NCBI GenBank assembly: GCA_013002375.1
Contig: JABDJW010000015.1
Span: 1-6,864, forward strand
Source of the DNA: Acidimicrobiales bacterium
Lineage (GTDB): Bacteria; Actinomycetota; Acidimicrobiia; Acidimicrobiales; SHLQ01
Length of the DNA: 6,864 nt
Direction: 5' to 3'
The position numbers and the translations under genes were made by a program. The notes beneath the pieces are model-generated. The model saw nothing but the letters and a program-made list of their open reading frames with translations. It ran no database searches and was not told where the DNA came from. Shown piece by piece: positions 1 to 5,483 of the stretch (within the stretch, counting starts at the first letter, position 1; the number at the start of each line of letters is the position of its first letter).

Positions 1-887
1 GACCAGAGGTCCCAGGGGTGGCTCCAGTTGCCCCGCCGGCTCTGGATCAGCCGGACGGCGAACGTGCGGCCGGCCAGCGCCTGGGCCTGCAGCGCATCGA
101 GCGGCCACGACGCCGGCATCTCGCCGAGGCCGTAGAGGTACTCCTCGACCGACATCGACGCCACCGACAGGTCGATGTTGCCACCGGTCGCGGCCCGCAG
201 CCGGAATCGGCCGTACTGGTATCGGTTGCCCGTCTCGGCCACGCCGACCGGTACGCGGCCGTTGCCGCGCGCTTGTACGCCCATCTGGTTCTTGGGGCAC
301 ACCGGCTGTTGGTCGCCACCGCAGACCGACTTGTCGTTCACCCGAATCACATAGGCGCCATCGGCCCGGGCGATGCGGACCGTGTCGCCGTTCTCGGCCT
401 CGGCGATCGTGGTCTGGCCGCCCTTGAGGGCAATGGGCCCCTCGGGCCGGAAGGTGACCGCGCCCGTCTTGATGAGATGGACCTCGATGTCGCCGCCGAA
501 GTCCGTCGCCGTGATGTCGATGCCGGTGTAGTAGGCCTGCAGGATCTGGCGGTAGTTCTGGCCCGCTTCGGCTCGGCCGTACGCGCCGTACTGGCTCATG
601 CCCACGCCGTGGCCCCACCCACCGCCGGTGATGACCACGTGCGGCTCGTCCGGTGCCGCGTAGGGGCGGATGGGTGCGGGTTCGACGTTCACCGACGGCG
701 TCGTGTGGGCCTCGGTGAACTGTTCTTCGTCGGGGCCGTCGGCCGGGATGTCGACCGGGACATCGTCTTGGGCGGCGGCCGGGCTGACCACCAGCGTGGT
801 GGCCACGGTCAGCAGCGCGGTGAACAGTGCTGTTGGCAGGGCCGAGAAACGGGTGCGGGATGAACCAATGCAGGAGAGAGCGAACAT
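1..887 (-). CDS. SpoIID/LytB-domain secreted cell-wall protein (partial, 3' end outside window)
   Basis: The frame is open from ATG at 887 to the left edge, giving 295 residues with no stop, so the C-terminus is missing. Residues 1-39 look like a Sec signal peptide: Arg11 and Arg13, a hydrophobic stretch at about 14-34, then SPAAA before Gln40 as a plausible signal peptidase I site. Residues 88-104 carry GGGWGHGVGMSQYGAYG, and residues 247-277 carry VEEYLYGLGEMP followed by SWPLDALQAQALAGRTFA. Both are hallmarks of the SpoIID/LytB family, whose members act on peptidoglycan as lytic transglycosylases (SpoIID) or amidase enhancers (LytB). Glu256 aligns with the conserved Glu of the SpoIID core. 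The GHG motif comes before the core, an order I recall from actinobacterial members and the reverse of Bacillus SpoIID. Cys189 and Cys197 are the only cysteines in the visible mature part and could form a disulfide. The ATG is chosen because it gives the signal peptide; no good Shine-Dalgarno precedes it. An in-frame TTG at 932 would add 15 residues. The family call is firm; the substrate and role are not. Confidence 0.9.
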   Translation of the reverse strand, partial: MFALSCIGSSRTRFSALPTALFTALLTVATTLVVSPAAAQDDVPVDIPADGPDEEQFTEAHTTPSVNVEPAPIRPYAAPDEPHVVITGGGWGHGVGMSQYGAYGRAEAGQNYRQILQAYYTGIDITATDFGGDIEVHLIKTGAVTFRPEGPIALKGGQTTIAEAENGDTVRIARADGAYVIRVNDKSVCGGDQQPVCPKNQMGVQARGNGRVPVGVAETGNRYQYGRFRLRAATGGNIDLSVASMSVEEYLYGLGEMPASWPLDALQAQALAGRTFAVRLIQSRRGNWSHPWDLW

Positions 888-956
888 GGTGGGAGCGTGC
901 GAGCCTGACCTCGGGAGCGCGGAGTGCGCCAAGTGCAGATCCGCCCGCGGCGAAAA

Positions 957-962
957 ACCTTA
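957..962 (-). promoter_or_regulatory. Candidate -10 element for the SpoIID-domain gene
   Basis: On the minus strand this reads TAAGGT, fitting the actinobacterial TANNNT -10 pattern, about 70 bases upstream of the ATG at 887. No recognisable -35 lies 16-18 bases upstream, so this is a weak call based on one hexamer. Confidence 0.2.
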
Positions 963-1027
963 GTGTCGGGCTCGGCCGAACGCTAGGGCACCACACGATT
1001 TGTCCTCGCCCTCCTACCCTCCGCTAC

Positions 1028-1033
1028 TACAGT
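1028..1033 (+). promoter_or_regulatory. Candidate -10 element for the coiled-coil/GT4/sulfotransferase cluster, possibly leaderless
   Basis: The hexamer TACAGT fits TANNNT and ends nine bases before the ATG at 1043. There is no Shine-Dalgarno between it and the start codon. A transcription start at or just before the A of the ATG would give a leaderless mRNA, which is common in actinobacteria. A -35-like TTGTCC at 1000-1005 is too far away (22-base spacer). This is inference from a short motif. Confidence 0.3.
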
Positions 1034-1042
1034 CGGCATCTA

Positions 1043-1309
1043 ATGGATCCCGATGGACCAACGGAGCCCGAAGCAGACTTGGCCGAGCTGCGCGCCGAGA
1101 TCGACCGTCTGCGAGACCTCTGCGCCCGGGCTGAAGCGGCGGTCGGTGTGGCCGAAGCTGAAGCTCACGCGTTGAGAGATCAGCTGGCCGCTGTCACCGC
1201 AGAGCGTGATGCCGCGATCCACGCCCGGAATGTGGTGGCGGCCGATGCCGGCGCCGCCTCGTCGCCGGCGGGTCTGGCCGGTCGGTTGCGGTCGAAACTC
1301 GGTCGGTGA
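1043..1309 (+). CDS. Small coiled-coil protein of unknown function (88 aa)
   Basis: I do not recognise this gene as a named family. From ATG at 1043 it encodes 88 residues: an acidic N-terminus (MDPDGPTEPEAD), then a long helix at about 11-57 rich in Ala, Glu, Arg and Leu with hydrophobic residues at heptad-like spacing (for example AELRAEIDRLRDL and HALRDQLAAVTAERDAAI). A short Ala/Ser/Pro linker and a basic amphipathic tail (LAGRLRSKLGR) follow. It has no signal peptide or membrane segment. It is probably a cytoplasmic coiled-coil oligomerisation or scaffold piece, and the basic tail could touch the membrane or a partner. Its TGA stop overlaps the GTG start of the glycosyltransferase (GTGA, 1306-1309), which suggests the two are made together and may work together. 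The start at 1043 is preferred over an upstream in-frame ATG at 827 because the added residues look like noncoding translation. That it is a real gene rests on the overlap, the coiled-coil pattern and position. Confidence 0.7.
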   Translation: MDPDGPTEPEADLAELRAEIDRLRDLCARAEAAVGVAEAEAHALRDQLAAVTAERDAAIHARNVVAADAGAASSPAGLAGRLRSKLGR

Positions 1310-2565
1310 ACCCATCGCGCAAACCCCGGGTCTTGCTGGTGCTGCACAACGGTGGCGGCCCGGTTGAGCTCCACACCCGAAGTCTGGCCGAAGGCGTCAA
1401 GGACGACATCGAGCAGTTCATGCTCAAACCCGACGATCAAATGCTCGAACTGTGGAAGCACCAGAACGAGCAATGGGAGATCGTGCAGCGATGGGAGCGC
1501 GATCGATCGTGGGACATTCGGCGAGCCCGTGATCCACAGATCAAGGCCGTGACCGAGCAGGTCCTGCGCGAGCGCAACATCGATCTCGTCCATGTGCAAC
1601 ATCTTCGGGGCCACACCCTCGACGTGCTCGAGGTGCCGCGATCGCTCGGCGTACCGGTCGTGCTCAGCGTGCACGATCACTATCTGGCTTGTCCGAGTTA
1701 CCAGCTGCTCGATCAGTCGTGGCAGCAGTGTCGGGGTACCTGCACGCCGGGGGAGGGTTCGTGCCAGCTGGGCACCTGGTTCGATGGCTCGGTGCCGCTC
1801 AAACATCGGTTCGTTCACCTGTGGCGGCGCGAGAATGCTTCGGCCCTGGCCGGCGTCGATCGCATCGTCGTGCCCGATCCCGTCACCGACGCGCAGCTGC
1901 GGGAGGTCTATCCGGACCTCGACCGGATCGAGGTCGCGGCGACCACCTACGACACCGGGCGACCGCGGGTGGTCTGCCGATTCCCGGCCGGCGACGAGCC
2001 GGTACGCCTGGTCGCTTTGGGCGGTCTTCCCGCGACGCGCGGGCTGGGCGCGATCTACGCGGCACTCGGCGCGGCTGACGGACAACTCACCGTCGACGTG
2101 TTGGGTGAACTCGGTTCGGCCGTGATGTCGCGCCACACGTACGAGGCCGGCCAGCCGTATCTGCGCCGGCACGGTGACGTCGATCGCGCGCAGCTCGCGC
2201 CGACGCTGGCCTCGATCCGTCCCACGTTCGCCGTGGTGTGGCCGATGTGGGACGACCCCTCGGCCCAGGGGGTGATCGACGCATGGGCGCACGGCATACC
2301 GGTCGTGGTGCCTGATCGTGGGGCGCCAGCCGTCCTCGTTCGGGAGTACGGCGGTGGTGTGGTCGTCGATGCCGACCCGACACGCAATGACGGGGCTTTG
2401 TTGGCCGAGGCGGCCTTGCATTACGGCCGCAACCGCAGTGCGTATGATCGTCTCGCGGCACGGGCCTCCGTGCCGGCCCCGTACTGGCCTGCAGCCGCGG
2501 CAGCGGCCTGGGTCGAGCGCTACCAGCGACTGATCGAAGCGTCCTCCATGGCAACCATCACATGA
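1306..2565 (+). CDS. GT-B fold glycosyltransferase, GT4-like (419 aa)
   Basis: This is a retaining-type glycosyltransferase that probably transfers a sugar from a nucleotide-sugar donor to a growing surface glycan in the cytoplasm. It starts with a Rossmann-like strand (PRVLLVLHNGGGPVELHTRS, residues 7-26). Residues 93-136 hold the GT4-type acceptor-domain segment, with DLVHVQH, LGVPVVLSVHDHYLACPS and LLD. The C-terminal donor domain includes WPMWDDPSAQGVIDAWAHG (312-330) followed by IPVVVPDRGAPA, which matches the GT4 EX7E region. Both acidic positions are Asp here (Asp317 and Asp325), a conservative change. Cys142, Cys146 and Cys153, with Cys129 nearby, form a small cysteine cluster after the HDHY segment, as in other polysaccharide GT4 enzymes. 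The GTG start overlaps the previous stop (GTGA), and its own TGA overlaps the next ATG (ATGA); there is no clear Shine-Dalgarno, so translation is probably coupled. The donor, acceptor and linkage cannot be read from the sequence. Confidence 0.9.
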   Translation: MNPSRKPRVLLVLHNGGGPVELHTRSLAEGVKDDIEQFMLKPDDQMLELWKHQNEQWEIVQRWERDRSWDIRRARDPQIKAVTEQVLRERNIDLVHVQHLRGHTLDVLEVPRSLGVPVVLSVHDHYLACPSYQLLDQSWQQCRGTCTPGEGSCQLGTWFDGSVPLKHRFVHLWRRENASALAGVDRIVVPDPVTDAQLREVYPDLDRIEVAATTYDTGRPRVVCRFPAGDEPVRLVALGGLPATRGLGAIYAALGAADGQLTVDVLGELGSAVMSRHTYEAGQPYLRRHGDVDRAQLAPTLASIRPTFAVVWPMWDDPSAQGVIDAWAHGIPVVVPDRGAPAVLVREYGGGVVVDADPTRNDGALLAEAALHYGRNRSAYDRLAARASVPAPYWPAAAAAAWVERYQRLIEASSMATIT

Positions 2566-3323
2566 CCTCACCACCATTCTTCATCCTCGGTTGCGTGCGC
2601 TCGGGTACCACCATGTTGCGCGACCTGCTGCGCTCGGTGCCCGACCTCTGCTGCCCGGAGGAGACTCACTTCTACCGGTGGGCCCACCCCTTCGCGACGC
2701 CGCAGTTCAAGCACCAGTACGTGCACAACAAGGTGCTGGCCAAACACCGCGAGCTCGACGGTGTGACCGACGACGACATCGCCAAGTTGTTCCACAACAC
2801 CAAGAGCCGGGCCGAGTTCTTCGACGGCTACATGCAGCGGTTCATCGCCGCCCAGGGGCTGCCGCCGGAAACCCGCTGGTTCGACAAGACCCCCCAGAAC
2901 GTCTTCGGGGCCCACCTGCTCGGTTTCGACTACCCCGACTCCAAGTTCGTGCATCTGTACCGCAATCCCCGCAATGTCGTGGCCAGCCTCAAGAAGGGGG
3001 TGGTGATGCACGTGGAGAACCCGGTGGCCGGGGCCAACTACTGGCGCGAGTCCGAGCTCATGGCCGCCTCGTTCGAGCGGGCCAACCCGGGCCGGATGTT
3101 GTCGGTCAGCTACCGGGAGCTCACCAACGATCCCCGCACCCATCTCGACGCCATCTGCTCGTTCATCGATATCGCCCCGCTGGCCGACGATGTCGTCGCC
3201 ACCGTGTCTCCGGAAAAAGATGGCTACGCCGAAGTGCTGGACGAGCGCGAGGTTGCACTGGTCGACGAGATCTGCCGACCGGCCATCGCCGAGCTCGGCT
3301 ACGTCTTCTCGTCGGGTCGCTAG
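2562..3323 (+). CDS. PAPS-dependent sulfotransferase (253 aa)
   Basis: This enzyme moves a sulfuryl group from 3'-phosphoadenylyl sulfate (PAPS) to an acceptor, most likely a carbohydrate hydroxyl given its neighbours. The 5'-phosphosulfate loop is at residues 6-19 (FFILGCVRSGTTML, with Arg13-Ser-Gly-Thr-Thr). A WFDKTPQN segment at 106-113 is typical of the Sulfotransfer_3-type bacterial family. The 3'-phosphate site is KFVHLYRNPRNVVAS (128-142), with Arg134 and Ser142 at the eight-residue spacing seen in cytosolic sulfotransferases. It has no signal peptide or membrane helix, so it should act in the cytoplasm before export. Its ATG overlaps the glycosyltransferase stop (ATGA), making it the last gene of the coupled cluster. 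Its TAG stop interlocks with that of the convergent ABC ATPase gene. Length is near normal for a compact family member, and all key motifs are present. A protein or small-molecule acceptor cannot be excluded. PAPS synthesis genes are not in the window. Confidence 0.93.
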   Translation: MTSPPFFILGCVRSGTTMLRDLLRSVPDLCCPEETHFYRWAHPFATPQFKHQYVHNKVLAKHRELDGVTDDDIAKLFHNTKSRAEFFDGYMQRFIAAQGLPPETRWFDKTPQNVFGAHLLGFDYPDSKFVHLYRNPRNVVASLKKGVVMHVENPVAGANYWRESELMAASFERANPGRMLSVSYRELTNDPRTHLDAICSFIDIAPLADDVVATVSPEKDGYAEVLDEREVALVDEICRPAIAELGYVFSSGR

Positions 3324-4564
3324 TTGGCGTCTTTGGGGGATGGGTCGGAGGCGCCGAGTTCCCAGGCCCCTTCGAGGTCGACCACCTTCTTCTCGACCAG
3401 CTCGGGCAGCGGGCGGATCGGCAGCGGGCAGCGGCGGCTGGCCACCACCCGTTCGCCGGCGCCAGGGTCGCCGGTCAGTACCTGTAGCTCGATGGCGTAT
3501 TGGCCCGGCCCGATCGGCAAGGTGGGGATGTCGTAGCGCAGCGTGCCGGAGCCCTCGAGCGGGCCGCCGACATCGCGATCGTGTTCGGTGCCCAGGAACA
3601 TCGGACCGTCCTGGTGGTGCACCCGCAGCCGGAGGCGGGCGTCGGGTACCGGTTGCTCGAAGGTGTAGGCGCCCCGCACGGTGAGCGGTGCCCCGGTGTA
3701 GCCCATCACCACGCCGTCCTCGGAGCTGGCCTCGAGGTGGGTGATCGGGTTGTCGGCGTCGAAGTGCTGCTGGAAATCGGGCAGGCCGCTGGCGCCGGTC
3801 ATGAAGTCGCGGAACCGGCGGATGACCTCCCGGGAGGGACCGGTGATCTGGGGTTCGCCCTCGTGCAACCACATGATCTGATCACACATCTGCTCCATGA
3901 TCCCGAGGTTGTGGCTCACCAGAACGATGGTGACTCCCTCGGATCGCATGCGGCGCAGGTGATCGAGGCACTGTTTGGCGAATCCGACGTCGCCGACCGC
4001 GATGATCTCGTCGGCTAGCAGGATCTCCGGATCGAGGAAGACCGACACCGCAAAGCCGAGCCGGGCCCGCATGCCCGATGAGTAGATGTTGACCGGGTTC
4101 TCGATGAATTGGCCGATGTCGGCCAGGGCGATGATGTCGTCGACGACTTCATCGACCTTGTCGCGGGCGATGCCCATGACCGCCGCGTTCATGTAGATGT
4201 TCTCGCGGCCCGAGAGGTCCGAGTGGAAGCCGGCACCGAGCTCGAGGAGGGCGGTCACCCGCCCGTTGACATCGATGTAGCCGCCCGACGGTCGGTAGAC
4301 GCCACACATGAGCCGGAGAAGGGTCGACTTGCCCGAGCCGTTGCGGCCGATGATTCCCGCCATCGATCCCCGCGGAATCGCCATGCTGACGTCCTTGACC
4401 GCCCAGAACTCCTTGGGCTTGGCCCGATGGAAACCGGTCATGAGGTCCTTGATCGAGCCCGACGGGCTGGAATCGAGGCGGAACTTCTTGGAAACGCCGT
4501 GGAGATCGAGCGCCAGGCTCGTTGGCGCGGGTGGGGCCGCGCCCGCCGCTGCGGGGCCGGCCAC
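3320..4564 (-). CDS. wzt: Polysaccharide ABC exporter ATPase, Wzt type, with C-terminal extension (414 aa)
   Basis: This is the nucleotide-binding subunit that powers export of a finished glycan across the cytoplasmic membrane with the permease encoded just upstream. Motifs run in order: Walker A GRNGSGKST (73-81), a Q-loop-region segment ELGAGFHSDLSGREN (108-122) characteristic of the Wzt/TagH group, signature YSSGMRARL (161-169), Walker B ILLADE (181-186) and the switch His218. Residues from about 258 to 414 form an extra, strand-rich domain (for example GVVMGYTGAPLTVRGAYTF and GTLRYDIPTLPIGPGQYAI), in the place where Wzt proteins such as those of E. coli O8/O9a carry a glycan-binding beta-sandwich. 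Total length fits extended Wzt proteins rather than the short TagH/KpsT kind. The GTG at 4564 is chosen because it follows GAGGGG with a five-base spacer and overlaps the permease TAG by one base. The frame is open upstream to 4753, but that part is a shadow of the permease gene. Identity of the glycan is unknown. Confidence 0.93.
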   Translation of the reverse strand: MAGPAAAGAAPPAPTSLALDLHGVSKKFRLDSSPSGSIKDLMTGFHRAKPKEFWAVKDVSMAIPRGSMAGIIGRNGSGKSTLLRLMCGVYRPSGGYIDVNGRVTALLELGAGFHSDLSGRENIYMNAAVMGIARDKVDEVVDDIIALADIGQFIENPVNIYSSGMRARLGFAVSVFLDPEILLADEIIAVGDVGFAKQCLDHLRRMRSEGVTIVLVSHNLGIMEQMCDQIMWLHEGEPQITGPSREVIRRFRDFMTGASGLPDFQQHFDADNPITHLEASSEDGVVMGYTGAPLTVRGAYTFEQPVPDARLRLRVHHQDGPMFLGTEHDRDVGGPLEGSGTLRYDIPTLPIGPGQYAIELQVLTGDPGAGERVVASRRCPLPIRPLPELVEKKVVDLEGAWELGASDPSPKDAN

Positions 4565-5481
4565 TACAGCCCCTCGGTGGCGTCGGCCGCCTGGCGGTTG
4601 AACACGGTGAAGCCCAGGGCGAACACGCCGAGGCTGACCACCAGCAGGTACACGACATCGGTCGGGTCGGGCCAGGCGATGTCGTAGGTGATGGTGCGGG
4701 CCACGTGCACCATCTTGGCCATCGGGTTCCATTCCGCGGCCCGCTGCACCCACACGTTGCCGATGCGGTTGGTGATCATCGCAAACGGCCAGATGATCGG
4801 GGTGAGGTAGAAGAACAGCCGCAGGAAGAGGGCGTAGAGGTAGCCGACATCGCGGTAGCGCACGTTCGGTACGGCCAGCAGAAGTCCCACGCCGACACCG
4901 AACGTGACCGCGATGAACATCACGAAGGGCAGCAACAGGATCGGCAGGCCGACGTTGCCCACGGCAACGTAGAAGGCGATGAGCACGGCGACTTCGAGCA
5001 GGCTCTCGACGACGATCGAGGCGGCCATTGCGATCGCGGGCGCGGCGGCGGGGAAGTAGAGCTTCTTGCGGAGCAGGACCGAGTTCTGGAAGTCGGTCAT
5101 GATCCCGAGCGAGACCTGGTTGAACAGGCCCCAGAACACCAGGCCGGAGAACAGGAAGTGGGGGAACGAATCGAGGCCGGTGGGGCTGTTGCCCAGGTTG
5201 GCTCGGTCGACGAGCAAGATGACGCCGAACACCAGGCTGTAGATCGCCAGCACGATGATCGGATTCAGCAGGGCCCAGATCCAGCCCAGGTAGCTGCGGT
5301 TGTAGGTGGTGCGCAGCTGGCGGCGGGTCAGATAGCCGATGAACGGGGCATAGTCGACCAGCTCTCTGACCGCGGCGATCGGCGAGCGGGCCCGGTTGGC
5401 CGGCGAGAACCGGATGTGGTGGGTCGAGACCGCCTTGACTTGTTCTGCCTCGCCTTTCGGCGGCACGACTTGTTCTGGCAC
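4564..5481 (-). CDS. wzm: Polysaccharide ABC exporter permease, Wzm type (305 aa)
   Basis: This is the membrane subunit of an ABC-2 exporter that forms the channel for lipid-linked polysaccharide or teichoic-acid-type polymer. After a cytoplasmic tail of about 45 residues comes the family's amphipathic lead-in (RRQLRTTYNRSYLGWIWALL, 53-72, with NPIIV following), then about six membrane segments: roughly 67-90, 107-128, 140-170, 175-200, 210-235 and 278-297. The core is of normal length; the N-terminal tail is a little long. The GTG at 5481 is chosen because AGGAG lies five bases upstream, inside the end of the GT2 gene, leaving two bases between that gene's TAG and this start. The frame runs open further upstream to 5787, but those residues are Arg/Pro/Gly-rich noise antisense in character to no known protein and overlap the GT2 coding sequence. 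A second GTG at 5466 in the same local repeat lacks a Shine-Dalgarno. It pairs with the following Wzt-type ATPase. Confidence 0.92.
   Translation of the reverse strand: MPEQVVPPKGEAEQVKAVSTHHIRFSPANRARSPIAAVRELVDYAPFIGYLTRRQLRTTYNRSYLGWIWALLNPIIVLAIYSLVFGVILLVDRANLGNSPTGLDSFPHFLFSGLVFWGLFNQVSLGIMTDFQNSVLLRKKLYFPAAAPAIAMAASIVVESLLEVAVLIAFYVAVGNVGLPILLLPFVMFIAVTFGVGVGLLLAVPNVRYRDVGYLYALFLRLFFYLTPIIWPFAMITNRIGNVWVQRAAEWNPMAKMVHVARTITYDIAWPDPTDVVYLLVVSLGVFALGFTVFNRQAADATEGL
4570..4575 (-). promoter_or_regulatory. Ribosome binding site deciding the wzt start
   Basis: GAGGGG on the minus strand, within the last codons of the permease gene, lies five bases before the GTG at 4564. It supports that start over the long upstream open frame. 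Confidence 0.65.
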
Positions 5482-5483
5482 GA

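Larger units (their letters stand above)
888..1042. other. Divergent intergenic region
   Basis: This 155-base gap separates the minus-strand SpoIID-domain gene from the plus-strand coiled-coil/glycosyltransferase/sulfotransferase cluster, so it should hold the promoters of both. It is somewhat less GC-rich around 951-962 and 991-1003. TANNNT-type -10 candidates exist in both directions (957-962 minus, 1028-1033 plus), but neither has a convincing -35 hexamer at normal spacing. No RNA gene, riboswitch or strong hairpin was recognised. The plus-strand frame of the small coiled-coil gene stays open back to about 827, but that extension would run into the oppositely oriented signal-peptide region and does not look like protein. 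Confidence 0.6.

Noticed and set aside
18..863. 281-codon plus-strand open frame at the left edge
   Set aside because: It is antisense to the SpoIID-domain gene, whose signal peptide and GHG and EMP motifs are unmistakable.
869..887. Lipoprotein signal around Cys6 of the SpoIID-domain protein
   Set aside because: There is no hydrophobic stretch before this cysteine and the preceding residues do not form a lipobox; the hydrophobic segment comes after it and fits an ordinary Sec signal.
972..979. TCGGCCGA palindrome in the divergent intergenic region as an operator
   Set aside because: It is a perfect but only 8-base GC-rich palindrome that does not extend by a base on either side; such words are frequent by chance here.
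1180..2577. Long 465-codon open frame on the minus strand opposite the GT4 gene
   Set aside because: It is Arg/His/Asp/Gly-rich with no recognisable domain and mirrors a gene with clear GT4 motifs; long antisense frames are expected in high-GC DNA.
3300..3400. Intrinsic terminator between the convergent clusters
   Set aside because: There is no intergenic space and no GC-rich hairpin followed by a T run on either strand near the CTAG junction.
2568..3872. 434-codon minus-strand open frame opposite the sulfotransferase and running into the wzt region
   Set aside because: The first half is Arg/Pro-rich noise in a different frame from the real wzt gene, and the second half mirrors the sulfotransferase codons. 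No motif was found.
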